In this document: piece by piece, positions 1 to 8,148 of the stretch
How the letters are laid out: the number at the start of each line of letters is the position of its first letter
Position numbering within the stretch: position 1 is the first letter of the stretch
Assembly (NCBI GenBank): GCA_018672315.1
Contig: CP076053.1
Coordinates: forward strand, 1,971,827-2,035,826
DNA from: Nocardioidaceae bacterium
GTDB lineage: Bacteria > Actinomycetota > Actinomycetes > Propionibacteriales > Nocardioidaceae
Direction: 5' to 3'
Length of the DNA: 64,000 nucleotides
The notes under the pieces: generated by a model
Seen by the model: only the letters and a program-made list of their open reading frames with translations
What the model was told of the DNA's origin: nothing
Database searches by the model: none
Program-made: the position numbers and the translations under genes

Positions 1-1
1 C

Positions 2-241
2 GAGGACCTGCTCGCGACCCCGGGCATCCCCGAGGACTGGCGCCGCCCCGACCCCACCGCCCCGTCCGACCCCACGCTGGACCTGCATCTGCGGGTCGGT
101 GAGGAGGTCTGGTCGTTCCGCATCGTGCTCAGCGCGCTGCTCGCACCGCTCGAGGTCGCGCTCGACGAGCTGCGCATCGAGCAGTGGTTCCCCGCCGACG
201 AGGTCACCCGGCGGGGGTGTCAGGCCCTCGCCGGCCACTAG
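2..241 (+). CDS. C-terminal 79 residues of an unidentified protein (cut by window edge)
   Basis: An open frame runs from the window edge to a TAG stop at 239-241 and uses GC-rich third positions like its neighbours. The fragment has a Pro/Asp-rich stretch, then a hydrophobic segment (FRIVLSALLAPLEVALDEL) and ends in CQALAGH. I do not recognise a family. It lies 88 bp upstream of the response regulator on the same strand. A shared transcript is possible but not shown. Confidence 0.55.
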   Translation, partial: EDLLATPGIPEDWRRPDPTAPSDPTLDLHLRVGEEVWSFRIVLSALLAPLEVALDELRIEQWFPADEVTRRGCQALAGH

Positions 242-329
242 GCAACCGTCCGGTCACGCCCGTCGCTTGCCTCGCCACGATTCGGGGGAGATGACTTCCG
301 GATCCCGTGAGCAGCCACAGGAGGACGAC

Positions 330-1067
330 ATGGCACCCACCGCCGACACCGACCACGCGCGGGATGACACCGGGTCGGGTCCCGTACGCGTCGCCCTGGT
401 CGACGACTACGAGGTCGTCATCCGCGGTCTGGCCTCGCTGCTGGAGCCGTTCGGTGACCGCGTACGCGTCGTCGAGCTCGACGCCGGGCTGCGCGAGGTG
501 GACGCGGCGGTCGACGTGATCCTCTACGACACGTTCGCCCAGCCGCGGGGTCAGGCGTTCGACTGGGACATCGTCTCGAGCCTGCTCGACCACGCCGACT
601 GCCGGAACCTGCTCGTCTACAGCTGGCACGTCGACGACGAGATGGTCGCGGCGAGCCGCGAGGCGGGCGCCCGGGGGTGTGTCGGCAAGCACCTGGAGGC
701 CGAGGAGCTCGTCGAGGCGCTGGAGAAGGCGGCCCGCGGCGCCGAGGTCTTCGTGACCGGTCAGGAGGACTCGGCCGCCGAGAGCGACTGGCCCGGACGC
801 CAGTTCGGGCTGACCGAGCGCGAGTCCGAGGTCATCGCCCTGGTGGTGCAGGGACTCAGCAACGCCGACATCGCGCACTGCGTCTACCTCGGCGAGAGCA
901 CGGTGAAGACCTACCTGCGGCAGGCGTACCAGAAGATGGGCTTCACCAGCCGTACGCAGGCCGTGCTGTGGGGCATCAAGCACGGCTTCTCACCGAAGCA
1001 CCAGCGGTTCACGATCAAGAAGGGCGCGAAGCAGGTCGCGACCGGCGGCCAGGCCACGAGTCGCTGA
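330..1067 (+). CDS. LuxR/NarL-type response regulator
   Basis: 245-residue DNA-binding response regulator. The receiver domain spans about residues 18-135, with the acidic pair D25/D26, probable phospho-acceptor D67 (ILYDTF) and the conserved Lys in CVGKHL. A LuxR-type HTH follows at about 165-225 (LTERESEVIALVVQGLSNADI, then STVKTYL). The ATG at 330 is chosen because AGGAGG lies six bases upstream; upstream in-frame codons read through non-coding-looking sequence. No cognate histidine kinase is adjacent, so it is an orphan in this window. It is the nearest regulator to the rhodopsin/blh operon, which runs towards it, but a link to light response is speculation. Confidence 0.9.
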   Translation: MAPTADTDHARDDTGSGPVRVALVDDYEVVIRGLASLLEPFGDRVRVVELDAGLREVDAAVDVILYDTFAQPRGQAFDWDIVSSLLDHADCRNLLVYSWHVDDEMVAASREAGARGCVGKHLEAEELVEALEKAARGAEVFVTGQEDSAAESDWPGRQFGLTERESEVIALVVQGLSNADIAHCVYLGESTVKTYLRQAYQKMGFTSRTQAVLWGIKHGFSPKHQRFTIKKGAKQVATGGQATSR

Positions 1068-1072
1068 CCACG

Positions 1073-1112
1073 GGTGGTCGAGGAGCGAAGCGCTAGCTGA
1101 GCCGCGAGACTC
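1073..1112 (+). repeat. Dispersed GGTGGTCGAGG repeat, copy A
   Basis: This copy begins GGTGGTCGAGGAGCGAAGCG, continues GCTAGCTGAGCC and ends GCGAGAC. A close copy in the same orientation is at 2047-2085, and more divergent copies lie at 29537-29582, 29596-29634 and, inverted, 30041-30077. It contains the stop codon of the blh reading frame. Confidence 0.75.
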
Positions 1113-2109
1113 TCGTCCGGTCCAGCCACGCCACCACGAGCCCGTGCGGCACGGTCAGCGCGGTGACGAGCCAGATCTGCTCGCGCAGCACGGAGGCGAG
1201 TCCGGCGTCCCCGGCCAGCCGCACCAGCACGACCAGCGCGACGACCGCCCCGGCGGTGGCCGCGGCCGCCGCGAGGCACAGCGGCAGCAGGGGGCGTCTC
1301 GCGTACGCCGCGTCGCGCCTCAGCAACGCCAGGTGGCGCGGCGAGTGCCACGCCGCCAGGTACACCGCGATCGTCACGACCGGTGGCGCGAGCAGCGCGC
1401 ACGCAGTGAGCAGCGCGAGCTCGGTGGCCGGCCCTCGGCGTCCCGTACGCCAGGCGTACGCGGCCAGCCCTGCGCCGGCGACTGCGATCAGCACGGCAGC
1501 CCCACCCGCCGCGATCATCAGAAGTCGACCGTCGGCGCCCAGGGGAGGGGAGTCCCGCCACGCGGGGACGACCTGGAGGATCCACGACGCGGACTGTCCC
1601 GGGTGCGCGACCAACGGCAGCACCACGACGACGAGTCCGCTGATCAGTCCAGCGCTAGCGCCCCAGGCGCGGGGGAGCGGGGCGCCGGTCTCCCGGTGGA
1701 AGGTGACCTCCCCGGCCCCGAAGTGCGCGACCGACAGCACCACCAGCAGGGTGAGCCCGAGCAGGGGGACGCTGCGGGAGACGGTCCAGATCAGGGCGGC
1801 GAGGGTGGCATACGCGAGGCCGAGCCCGGCGTACGTGCCCCAGGTCAGCCGCAGCGAACGCAGGTACGGCGCCGCCGCGTCGGCCGCGCCGTGCGGCAGC
1901 GTGACCAGCAGGGCGAGCAGCACGAGCGGGAGCTCGAGGGGTGCCCAGCCGGCGGTGCCGCCGTCGAGAAAGAGGTGGCTGAGGGCCGCGGCGAGCGCCG
2001 TGGCGCCCACCGCGGCCCGTGACAGCCACGTCACGGACGCCAAGCCGGTGGTCGAGGTGCGAGGCGCTAGCCGAGCCGCGAGACCCCGACCTGACGTCGT
2101 GACAGTCAC
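1093..2109 (-). CDS. blh: Brp/Blh-family beta-carotene 15,15'-dioxygenase
   Basis: Membrane enzyme predicted to cleave beta-carotene into two retinals, the rhodopsin chromophore. About 338 residues, with many hydrophobic segments and the family's His-containing motifs: PHGAADAA near residue 75, AHFGAGE near 130, WHSPRHL near 255 and VPHGLVVAWLD near the C-terminus. These His are the presumed iron ligands. The GTG at 2109 lies 6 bp after the rhodopsin stop, so the two are probably one operon. No clear ribosome site precedes it. Residues about 9-21 are encoded inside dispersed repeat copy B, so the true start may be an internal GTG at 2034, just before the first membrane segment. The stop lies in repeat copy A. 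Confidence 0.9.
   Translation of the reverse strand: MTVTTSGRGLAARLAPRTSTTGLASVTWLSRAAVGATALAAALSHLFLDGGTAGWAPLELPLVLLALLVTLPHGAADAAAPYLRSLRLTWGTYAGLGLAYATLAALIWTVSRSVPLLGLTLLVVLSVAHFGAGEVTFHRETGAPLPRAWGASAGLISGLVVVVLPLVAHPGQSASWILQVVPAWRDSPPLGADGRLLMIAAGGAAVLIAVAGAGLAAYAWRTGRRGPATELALLTACALLAPPVVTIAVYLAAWHSPRHLALLRRDAAYARRPLLPLCLAAAAATAGAVVALVVLVRLAGDAGLASVLREQIWLVTALTVPHGLVVAWLDRTRVSRLS
2047..2085 (+). repeat. Dispersed GGTGGTCGAGG repeat, copy B
   Basis: Same orientation as copy A and about 80-90 % identical by eye. It opens GGTGGTCGAGGTGCGAGGCG and ends GAGCCGCGAGACC. It covers the 5' end of the annotated blh frame, so that blh is bracketed by two direct copies about 0.97 kb apart. Confidence 0.75.
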
Positions 2110-2115
2110 GATCCG

Positions 2116-3060
2116 TCAGCGCCGACCGGAGGTGGTCTGACCGACGCGCCCGTGCCCGTTGGCCTCCGCAGCCGCACCACGCGCACCCGCACCGAGCAGC
2201 TCCGCGGGCGTGGCCAGCTCGAAGTTAATCCACACCGGTCCGTCGAAGGAGGACGTGCCGGCAGCGAGGTCGTCAGCCGTACGCAGCTTGGCGACCTTGT
2301 GGATCAGCATCCCGAAGCCGACCTTCGCGATGACGTCGGCGGTGGAGAAGGCGAACTGCATCGTGGTGGTCCACGCACCGGAGGCGAAGAACACCGGGAT
2401 CAGGTAGACGATCGGGTAGACGAGGAACGTCACCAGCAGCACCGCGGTCGCGAGCCCGTACGTACGCCCGGCCTCGGCGCCCATCGACGCCATCGAGGTG
2501 CGTACGGCCGGCAGCAGCGCCACGTAGAGGTAGACGAAGAAGACCATGCTGATGCCCCACCACAGCCACAGGTAGGCGGTGCTGCCGCCCTGGTCGAAGA
2601 CCTGGGTGCCGAGGTAGCCGGTGACGATCATGGCGATGGCGGCACCGATGGAGGTGGCGCGGACGGCGCTGAGCTTGCGTCCGACCAGGGTGGACACGGC
2701 GAGCAGCTCGGCGACGAGGATCGGGACGGTGACCGTCCAGTCCATGTAGCGCGCCGAGATCGAGAACGCGGCGTCGGCGTTGGGACGGTAGAGGCCGTCG
2801 GTGAGCGTGTAGCCCCTGTCGACCTTCGTGAACAGCACGAGGTACGACAGCGCGGCGACGCCGCAGATGATCATGCTGGCGGTGACGGCGGGGCGGTACT
2901 TCGTCGCGACCTCCCCGCGGCTGCTGGCGGAGTAGAGGAAGCCGGCGACGAGCGCGAAGCCCGCGACGACGACGGCGTAGGTGATGAGGTCGTACTGACC
3001 GGGCGTGAGCGCCTGCGTCTCCGGTGGTGCCGCGGCGCTGACGAGCGTGCTGGGACTCAT
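2116..3060 (-). CDS. Type I microbial rhodopsin, DTE-type proton pump
   Basis: 314-residue seven-helix retinal protein, predicted light-driven outward proton pump. Helix C reads RYMDWTVTVPILVAE, giving acceptor D107, T111 and donor E118 (DTE, as in proteorhodopsin); L115 sits at the colour-tuning position and predicts green absorption. Helix G has D242 and Schiff-base Lys K246 (DVIAK). W168 occupies the position equivalent to bacteriorhodopsin Trp138, so a carotenoid antenna window is unlikely. F212 lies where most microbial rhodopsins have the retinal-contact Trp (Trp182). A hydrophilic tail of about 50 residues follows helix G. The ATG at 3060 is chosen because it starts the family-like N-terminus; the longer open frame upstream is not rhodopsin-like. 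blh follows directly. Confidence 0.95.
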   Translation of the reverse strand: MSPSTLVSAAAPPETQALTPGQYDLITYAVVVAGFALVAGFLYSASSRGEVATKYRPAVTASMIICGVAALSYLVLFTKVDRGYTLTDGLYRPNADAAFSISARYMDWTVTVPILVAELLAVSTLVGRKLSAVRATSIGAAIAMIVTGYLGTQVFDQGGSTAYLWLWWGISMVFFVYLYVALLPAVRTSMASMGAEAGRTYGLATAVLLVTFLVYPIVYLIPVFFASGAWTTTMQFAFSTADVIAKVGFGMLIHKVAKLRTADDLAAGTSSFDGPVWINFELATPAELLGAGARGAAAEANGHGRVGQTTSGRR

Positions 3061-3732
3061 GGGATCTGTCTCTCGTACGGGAATGCTTGCGTACGACAAG
3101 TTCCCGTACGTCGGGTGGTGTGCTCTCGTCCGAAAGGCTGAAACGCGCCAGCGGTCGTGCTTGCCGCGTCCCCTGCTTGTGGAGGTCGTGTGCTGGACGA
3201 GCACCTCGTCGCCTCCCGGGGCCCAGCGCGGCCGTTGCCTGAGTAGACTCCGGCCGCACGGGAGGCACAACCGACGCTGCGCTGCTGGCGATCCGTCCGG
3301 CGACTTAACCGGGGGAGACCACGCGGCTGCTCTTAAGAGACGGCCGCACCGATCAGTCCCGACGCCTCGCGGTCTTCCCGACCCGTCGGTGGGGAGGTCA
3401 TGAGGAGTCGACCTCGTACGGATCTTCCAGCGGCCTCCCCCTGTGCACCGGGATCGGCGAGTTGCACCGCCACCTGCCCCCTCCTTGTTGGCACCAAAAA
3501 GCTGATCTTCGTTGTCCAGCGAGCGGCCCATTGCGAGGATCGAGCGTCGAGGTTTCGTCATCGGCGAGCTTCGTGGTCGAAGTCCCTACGGTTGAGCTTC
3601 GCCCGAACGCCAACCTGGCGTGATGACCTCCATCGTGAGAGCTTGGAACCTTCTATGTCGGATCTGATTCCGTAGAGTGTGCTGCTGCGGCCACCACCTA
3701 TCTTGTTGGTCACGAAGAGCAAAGGACGATGC
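3061..3732. other. Long divergent intergenic region between rhodopsin and the EPS island
   Basis: About 670 bp separating rhodopsin (minus) from the TupA-like gene (plus). Apart from the leader hairpin I see no convincing gene; open frames here lack family features and ribosome sites. Base composition falls from high GC to clearly AT-richer DNA at about 3.5 kb, which marks the edge of the EPS island. Promoters for both flanking genes should lie here. Confidence 0.5.
3074..3110 (-). promoter_or_regulatory. Inverted repeat in the rhodopsin 5' leader
   Basis: CGTACGGGAA (3074-3083) pairs perfectly with TTCCCGTACG (3101-3110). An inner CTTG/CAAG pair extends the stem after a 2-nt bulge, leaving a 7-nt loop. 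It lies 13 bp upstream of the rhodopsin ATG. It could be an operator dyad or an mRNA hairpin controlling translation; the sequence alone does not decide. Confidence 0.5.
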
Positions 3733-4638
3733 ATGGCCTCTCAGAAGCGCTTCCGATCTCTGAATCGCGTACTCCAGTATCTCTCGGATGAGAATTATAT
3801 CCGGCTCCACTATTTCAGAAGGTTCGGAAAGATGCCTGATCTGGAGAAGCCAGAGACTTACAATGAGAAACTTCAGTGGCTGAAGTTGAATTATCGACCC
3901 CCGGGAAGAGCTACTTGGGTCGACAAATACGCCGTCAAGGAGAAGGTCGCACGTATCGTAGGGCAAGAACATGTGATTCCGACGTTGGCCGTGTTCGCGT
4001 CTGCGGCCGATATAGATTTTCAGATGCTACCAAGTTCGTTTGTTCTTAAGTGCACCCATGACTCGGGTGGAGTGATTGCTGTCCGAGAGAAGAATGAAGC
4101 GGATGTGAAGGCGATTCGACGCAGGATGGCCGCGGCTTTGCGTCAGGATTTCTACCGCGTTGCACGGGAGCCAGAATATATGGACGTCGAGCCTCGTATA
4201 ATCGCGGAACCGTTCCTGGAGGATAGCCGACAGGGGCAACTGCGCGACTACAAGTTCTTTTGTTTCGATGGAGAAGTCAAAGCGATGTTCGTTGCGTCAG
4301 ACCGATTGTCTGGAGATACAAAGTTTGATTACTTCGACCGGGACTTCAATTCGCTCGATATAAGGCAAGCCTATCCGAGATCGCAGACTGCGCCGCCAAA
4401 GCCGCTGGCATTTGACCAGATGCTGATGATATCTGAGAAGTTGTCCGCCGGCCATCCGCACATAAGAGTTGATTTGTACGAAATCGACGGTAGAGTCTAT
4501 TTCGGCGAGTTGACATTCTACCATTTCGCGGGTTTCGTACCTTTTTGCCCGCCAGAAACTGACAAAGAGTGGGGGACATGGCTTGACCTACCAAACGCTG
4601 TTAATCCCGCGAGGAAGGGCCGCGTAGGGCGGCGCTAG
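3733..4638 (+). CDS. TupA-like ATP-grasp polysaccharide protein
   Basis: 301-residue protein of the TupA-like ATP-grasp family, usually found in teichuronic acid and other surface polysaccharide loci. Visible family features are the N-terminal FGKMPDLEKPETYNEKLQWL segment, DKYAVKE, the nucleotide-binding strand SFVLKCTHDSGG, EPFLED, the KFFCFDGE strand, and the C-terminal HIRVDLYEIDGRVYFGELTF segment carrying acidic metal ligands. The ATG at 3733 is chosen because AAAGGA lies 6 bp upstream. Codon use is AT-richer than in flanking genes, as in the rest of the island. It is the only plus-strand gene of the island and converges on the methyltransferase gene. Confidence 0.85.
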   Translation: MASQKRFRSLNRVLQYLSDENYIRLHYFRRFGKMPDLEKPETYNEKLQWLKLNYRPPGRATWVDKYAVKEKVARIVGQEHVIPTLAVFASAADIDFQMLPSSFVLKCTHDSGGVIAVREKNEADVKAIRRRMAAALRQDFYRVAREPEYMDVEPRIIAEPFLEDSRQGQLRDYKFFCFDGEVKAMFVASDRLSGDTKFDYFDRDFNSLDIRQAYPRSQTAPPKPLAFDQMLMISEKLSAGHPHIRVDLYEIDGRVYFGELTFYHFAGFVPFCPPETDKEWGTWLDLPNAVNPARKGRVGRR

Positions 4639-4734
4639 AAAGGACAAATTCTCCGAAAGTCTTTGCCCGCAGCTTCATGATGCTGCCATCGAGTTACTGT
4701 TGAATACAAACCAAACATTCTAGCTCATGAGCCA

Positions 4735-4773
4735 GCCTGAGAAACGGCGCAAATAAAGCGTCCCTTCTCAGGC
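4735..4773. terminator. Candidate bidirectional terminator
   Basis: GCCTGAGAA (4735-4743) pairs perfectly with TTCTCAGGC (4765-4773) around a 21-nt loop, between the convergent ends of the ATP-grasp gene (stop at 4638) and the methyltransferase gene (stop at 4791). There is no long T tract, so termination strength is uncertain. Confidence 0.4.
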
Positions 4774-4790
4774 ATGCTTCGACACGAAAT

Positions 4791-5531
4791 TCAATGCGAC
4801 AGGCGGGGCTTCTGGAAGATTCCGGCTACGGAAACACCGAGCCGCCGGACTCGCGTCTGCTCTAGACGATCAACTACTGGCTTGATATACCGACGGCCAT
4901 TCTTCCAGCGATCGAACGGGGGCATAACGAAATCTATTCCGATCTCGATGAAGCCCTCCGACAAGACCTCGCGCCTCAACGTCCGCGCCGTGTAAATTCG
5001 CGCTTGAGCCCACTTCCTATGCAGCGGTGGGACCCAAGGTAGACCGGGGAGCCTGCGGCCGGGAAACCTCTTACCTGCGACGTGCACCATGTGAGTCTCG
5101 AAGGGAAAGCCTCTATTGGGAACGGTAACGAGAAAGACTCCGCCCGGCCGAAGGACACGCAGAACCTCGCGAACGGTCGCTCCGACGTCTGAAACGTGTT
5201 CAAGGACCTCGATGCACGTCACCGCATCGAAGTGATCGTCCGGGAATGGAAGACTCTCGCCGACGCCCTCGTGGAGTGTGATCTTCTCTCGCGACTTTTC
5301 GGGCATGGATCGTCGGAACAACTCGAGGTGCTCGGCCGTCGGATCGACCGCATCCACGTGGTTGTATCGCTTGGCCAGCTCGACGGTGTAGGCCCCATTG
5401 CCGCAGCCGAGGTCGAGAAGTGCGCCTCCGGAAAGATCCCAATGCCGCTCGAAGGCAGCGAGTCGTTTGTAGACGCCGCTAGCGCCTAAATCGATCGGCT
5501 GCCCAACCTCTGGCCGCTCGTTTGCTCTCAT
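4791..5531 (-). CDS. Class I SAM-dependent methyltransferase
   Basis: 246-residue Rossmann-type methyltransferase. Motif I is LLDLGCGNGAYTVELAKRY at about residues 36-55, followed by an acidic residue after the second strand (DAVDPT), motif IV VTCIEVLEHV at about 105-114 and LRVLRPGGVFLVTVPN at about 125-140, the pattern of Methyltransf_11-like enzymes. The C-terminal third is basic and aromatic and may bind a glycan or lipid acceptor. It is the last gene of the minus-strand EPS operon, cut off from the flippase gene by transposon debris. The substrate is unknown; a sugar or polymer-end methylation is likely from context. Confidence 0.85.
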   Translation of the reverse strand: MRANERPEVGQPIDLGASGVYKRLAAFERHWDLSGGALLDLGCGNGAYTVELAKRYNHVDAVDPTAEHLELFRRSMPEKSREKITLHEGVGESLPFPDDHFDAVTCIEVLEHVSDVGATVREVLRVLRPGGVFLVTVPNRGFPFETHMVHVAGKRFPGRRLPGLPWVPPLHRKWAQARIYTARTLRREVLSEGFIEIGIDFVMPPFDRWKNGRRYIKPVVDRLEQTRVRRLGVSVAGIFQKPRLSH

Positions 5532-5904
5532 ACCGAGAATTCTTTCACGTAGACTCGCGATGCGCTAGCAGGATCGCGTGCCTAAAGAGGAGGCATCCGT
5601 AGCCTGAGCACAGCCGCCGCGCCGCGACATACTCTCCCGTCACGCGGGCGGACCGGTTTCAAGTCCGCGTAGGACGTTGATGACGCGACAGCCGTGAAAA
5701 AGACGCGCTGGGTAGTGGGTCCTGGGATGATCGTTGGTGCCCTCCCGCCGCCGTGGATGGTGACGACCTCCGCAGTATCGCCTAGGGCGGCGACCTCGGT
5801 CGGGGCGCCCTCTCGGAAGACAGCGGCGGCAGTCCCGCCCCGACAAGTCGCAGCGCAGCGCCTAGTTCCAGAGAAGGGAATATTCATTACGGGTGTGTGA
5901 CGCT
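5532..5904. other. Intergenic DNA next to transposon debris, no gene recognised
   Basis: About 370 bp between the methyltransferase start and the IS256-like fragments. Open frames on both strands have no recognisable motifs or ribosome sites. It probably contains decayed sequence from the same insertion events. Confidence 0.4.
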
Positions 5905-6155
5905 CTATCGTCTTCTAGGCCCGCTCGATGAACTTGGTCGATCAGGTCGTGCGGCTGTGCTCCCATTAGGCGGCGGTGGAGGGCCGCAACTCGGGCTTCG
6001 CAGCGTCCAGTAGCGACTTGAGCGTGGGAAAGCGGACGCGAACTCATCGAAAGTCTGCTCCGGCGGCACCGGGCACCCTGACACGACCGGCTCAGCGCAA
6101 CAACGAGGCGGGCGTGTTGATCGGAGATCACCAGCCGCACCTTGGACTGTCCCAT
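5905..6155 (-). pseudogene. IS256-family transposase remnant, internal (catalytic) segment
   Basis: The minus-strand frame from about 6150 reads KVRLVISDQHARLVVALSRS, the IS256/Mutator catalytic core around the second Asp (usual form GVKLVISDxHxGLxxAL). It is followed by degraded sequence in which the expected CRVHFxRN segment is only recognisable with frame changes. There is no N-terminal part before it and no C-terminal part after it. It is a decayed fragment, not a gene. Confidence 0.7.
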
Positions 6156-6196
6156 CTTCGGTGTGAGCAGCAGGCACCATCATGGTCGTGCAGTGG

Positions 6197-6560
6197 TCAG
6201 TCGTTGGCTGGCATGCGGTCGGCAAAGGTGATCGCCAACGCGTTGAGGCATTCTCTCAGCGCACGGTCCATCGTGTCCCACCGGCGCCCCTAGGGTCCGT
6301 AGTCCTTGTCGCCATGTGAAAGGCACTCCATAGTGGCCGCCTCGGTCGGGAAGTGCCGGCGGGCGTTCGCCGCTCGGCGGAAGCGAGTTCAGCGACTCGA
6401 TCGCGTTCGTCGAGCACAGCACCTTGCGGATCCAGGGGTCGTAGTCGAAGAACGGCGTGACTGCAGCTAGGCGTCGCGCCACAACTGGCTGATGTCGAGG
6501 TAGGTCCTGCCTACCCACTTCTCCTCGCAAACGCCGCCCAACTGGTCTCGTGCGAGGGGG
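6197..6560 (-). pseudogene. IS256-family transposase remnant, C-terminal segment
   Basis: Minus-strand sequence encodes YLDISQLWRDA, then after a frameshift VTPFFDYDPWIRKVLCSTNA followed by IESLNS. This is the IS256 segment carrying the catalytic Glu. After another frameshift it reads FRRAANARRHFPTEAATMEC, contains an in-frame TAG, and ends ALRECLNALAITFADRMPAN before a TGA at 6197-6199. The piece lies upstream, in reading direction, of the internal segment at 5905-6155, the reverse of the order within one transposase. At least two copies or a rearrangement are therefore implied. Confidence 0.8.
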
Positions 6561-6862
6561 CGCCGTCGATGCGTCGCAGGTCGCCCGAGATCTGCTGTCA
6601 GTACTCCTTTGACGCATACCGGAAGGTCGGGCGGAGCAAATAGATGGCAAGCTCTGGACTCGTGTGCGAGTACCACTGTCTCTTGCTTCGTCGTCAAAGG
6701 AGCTAGAGACGCAAAACTCGCAAGTCTTTCGAACAGTCGGCACTTTCGCGGCATATCTTGGCACGATCGGGAAAGCGCCGCTTTCGCAGCGGCAGGCCCC
6801 AATCGCCGACTGCGGAAATCAGGAATGCGACACTAGTAGAGGCCCGCGGTCTCCATTGGCGT
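6561..6862. other. Intergenic remainder between transposase debris and flippase gene
   Basis: About 300 bp with short overlapping open frames on both strands and no recognisable product or ribosome site. Some may be decayed 5' sequence of the transposase. Terminal inverted repeats of an intact element were not found. Confidence 0.35.
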
Positions 6863-8140
6863 CTACGGCAACAACTCGGGATGTTTAACCCGAATCTGCA
6901 GCAACGCAAAGCGCGACACGGCGACGCTGCTGGCGACGACTGCAAGAATCTGACCAAACACGAAAGACAGGACGACTGCTGCATCGTTGTAGGCGAGAAG
7001 AAAGAAGCCTGCAGCAGCTGTGCCAATGAGAAAGACCGAGGGAACGACTATAAGCCCTCGTGTCCATCCGGCAAAAAGAGTAATCCGCGATTGCCAGAAA
7101 ACTAGGCTATTGACCGGCACCGCAAGAAGGGCGAAGAGCCCGAGAACAGAGCCCCGCCTCAGGTTATCCGGAAGGCCGTCTGGTGAGAAAAGCAAAGTTA
7201 CCCAGAGTGCTGTCATAGCGAGGCAGGTCCACGCAGCCGACTCCCAAAACAATTTCCGACGCTCTTCCCGAAACAACGACGAAATACTGCCTCCAAAAGT
7301 TTGAGCCACCATCTTCGGGAATCGCCCCACGGAAGGCATCGTGACGGCGGCACTGACAACCTGGTTTACAGCTATGAAGATGCGGAGCGCAAACTCGCCG
7401 ATCGACACCAGGCCAGGTGGACCTAGGGCCAGTAGAGATCGAATTAAGGTGAACGGGCTCTGTCCGATAAGACCGCTAGCTACTTGGGAGGGCAGGCTGT
7501 GAAGCTCGATGAACATAGGCACTGCATCTAAACTCTTGCCAACGTGCAGTCGCCTGCTCGCACCGAGAAGAAAAAAGAGTCGCACAACTTCGCCAGCTAA
7601 GTAGGCGCCACACAGCGCGACATATGAGGGGACTAGCAATGCAACGGCTACGGAAAATACCCCTCGAAAAAAATTCGAGAACAGCACTACATTGTACGCT
7701 TCCGACGCAATTAGTACAGCGCCGTAGCTACTAGCGACGCAAGCTACGACCGGTACTGTTAGAAGGAGCGTCGAACCGAACGCAAGAGACGCCGTGAAGG
7801 TGGCGTCGTATAGGGATAAATGCACGACTGCCGCGATTGCAGCCGTGGGCAGGGCCACAACAGAGCCGAGCACCAGCGAGATACGCAACGACCTTTTGTA
7901 GAAGTCGCTGGAGAAGTCCCCGAACCTACCGATGTGGAACGAAAGGTTAGCGAGGGTAAGCCCCTCGTACGGATGCGCGGTTATTGCAGCACCAAGCTGA
8001 GCGGCCGACAGCAGAAGGAAAAACTGGTCTGAAACCGACGGTCGATCTACTAGCAGCAAAGCCGGCGCAAGCGCGAAGCCCGGCAAGCTGGAAACAACGA
8101 CAACGAGTACTCTAAAACCACGCGTAAGGACGGCCCTCAT
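6863..8140 (-). CDS. Wzx-like polysaccharide flippase (MOP superfamily)
   Basis: 425-residue polytopic membrane protein with roughly 12 hydrophobic segments, fitting a lipid-linked oligosaccharide flippase. The segment GEFALRIFIAVNQVVSAAVT followed by MPSVGRFPKM resembles the central helices of MOP-family exporters (Wzx/MurJ-like). It starts at ATG 8140, 8 bp after the stop of the Wzy-like gene, and shares that gene's AT-richer codon use. It would flip the repeat unit built by the upstream glycosyltransferases. Sequence divergence makes the exact subfamily uncertain. Confidence 0.75.
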   Translation of the reverse strand: MRAVLTRGFRVLVVVVSSLPGFALAPALLLVDRPSVSDQFFLLLSAAQLGAAITAHPYEGLTLANLSFHIGRFGDFSSDFYKRSLRISLVLGSVVALPTAAIAAVVHLSLYDATFTASLAFGSTLLLTVPVVACVASSYGAVLIASEAYNVVLFSNFFRGVFSVAVALLVPSYVALCGAYLAGEVVRLFFLLGASRRLHVGKSLDAVPMFIELHSLPSQVASGLIGQSPFTLIRSLLALGPPGLVSIGEFALRIFIAVNQVVSAAVTMPSVGRFPKMVAQTFGGSISSLFREERRKLFWESAAWTCLAMTALWVTLLFSPDGLPDNLRRGSVLGLFALLAVPVNSLVFWQSRITLFAGWTRGLIVVPSVFLIGTAAAGFFLLAYNDAAVVLSFVFGQILAVVASSVAVSRFALLQIRVKHPELLP

Positions 8141-8148
8141 AGTCAGGC

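Noticed and set aside
5640-5690. tRNA-like GGTTTCAAGTCC sequence as tRNA or attachment site
   Set aside because: No acceptor, D or anticodon stem could be folded around it; the resemblance is limited to one short word.
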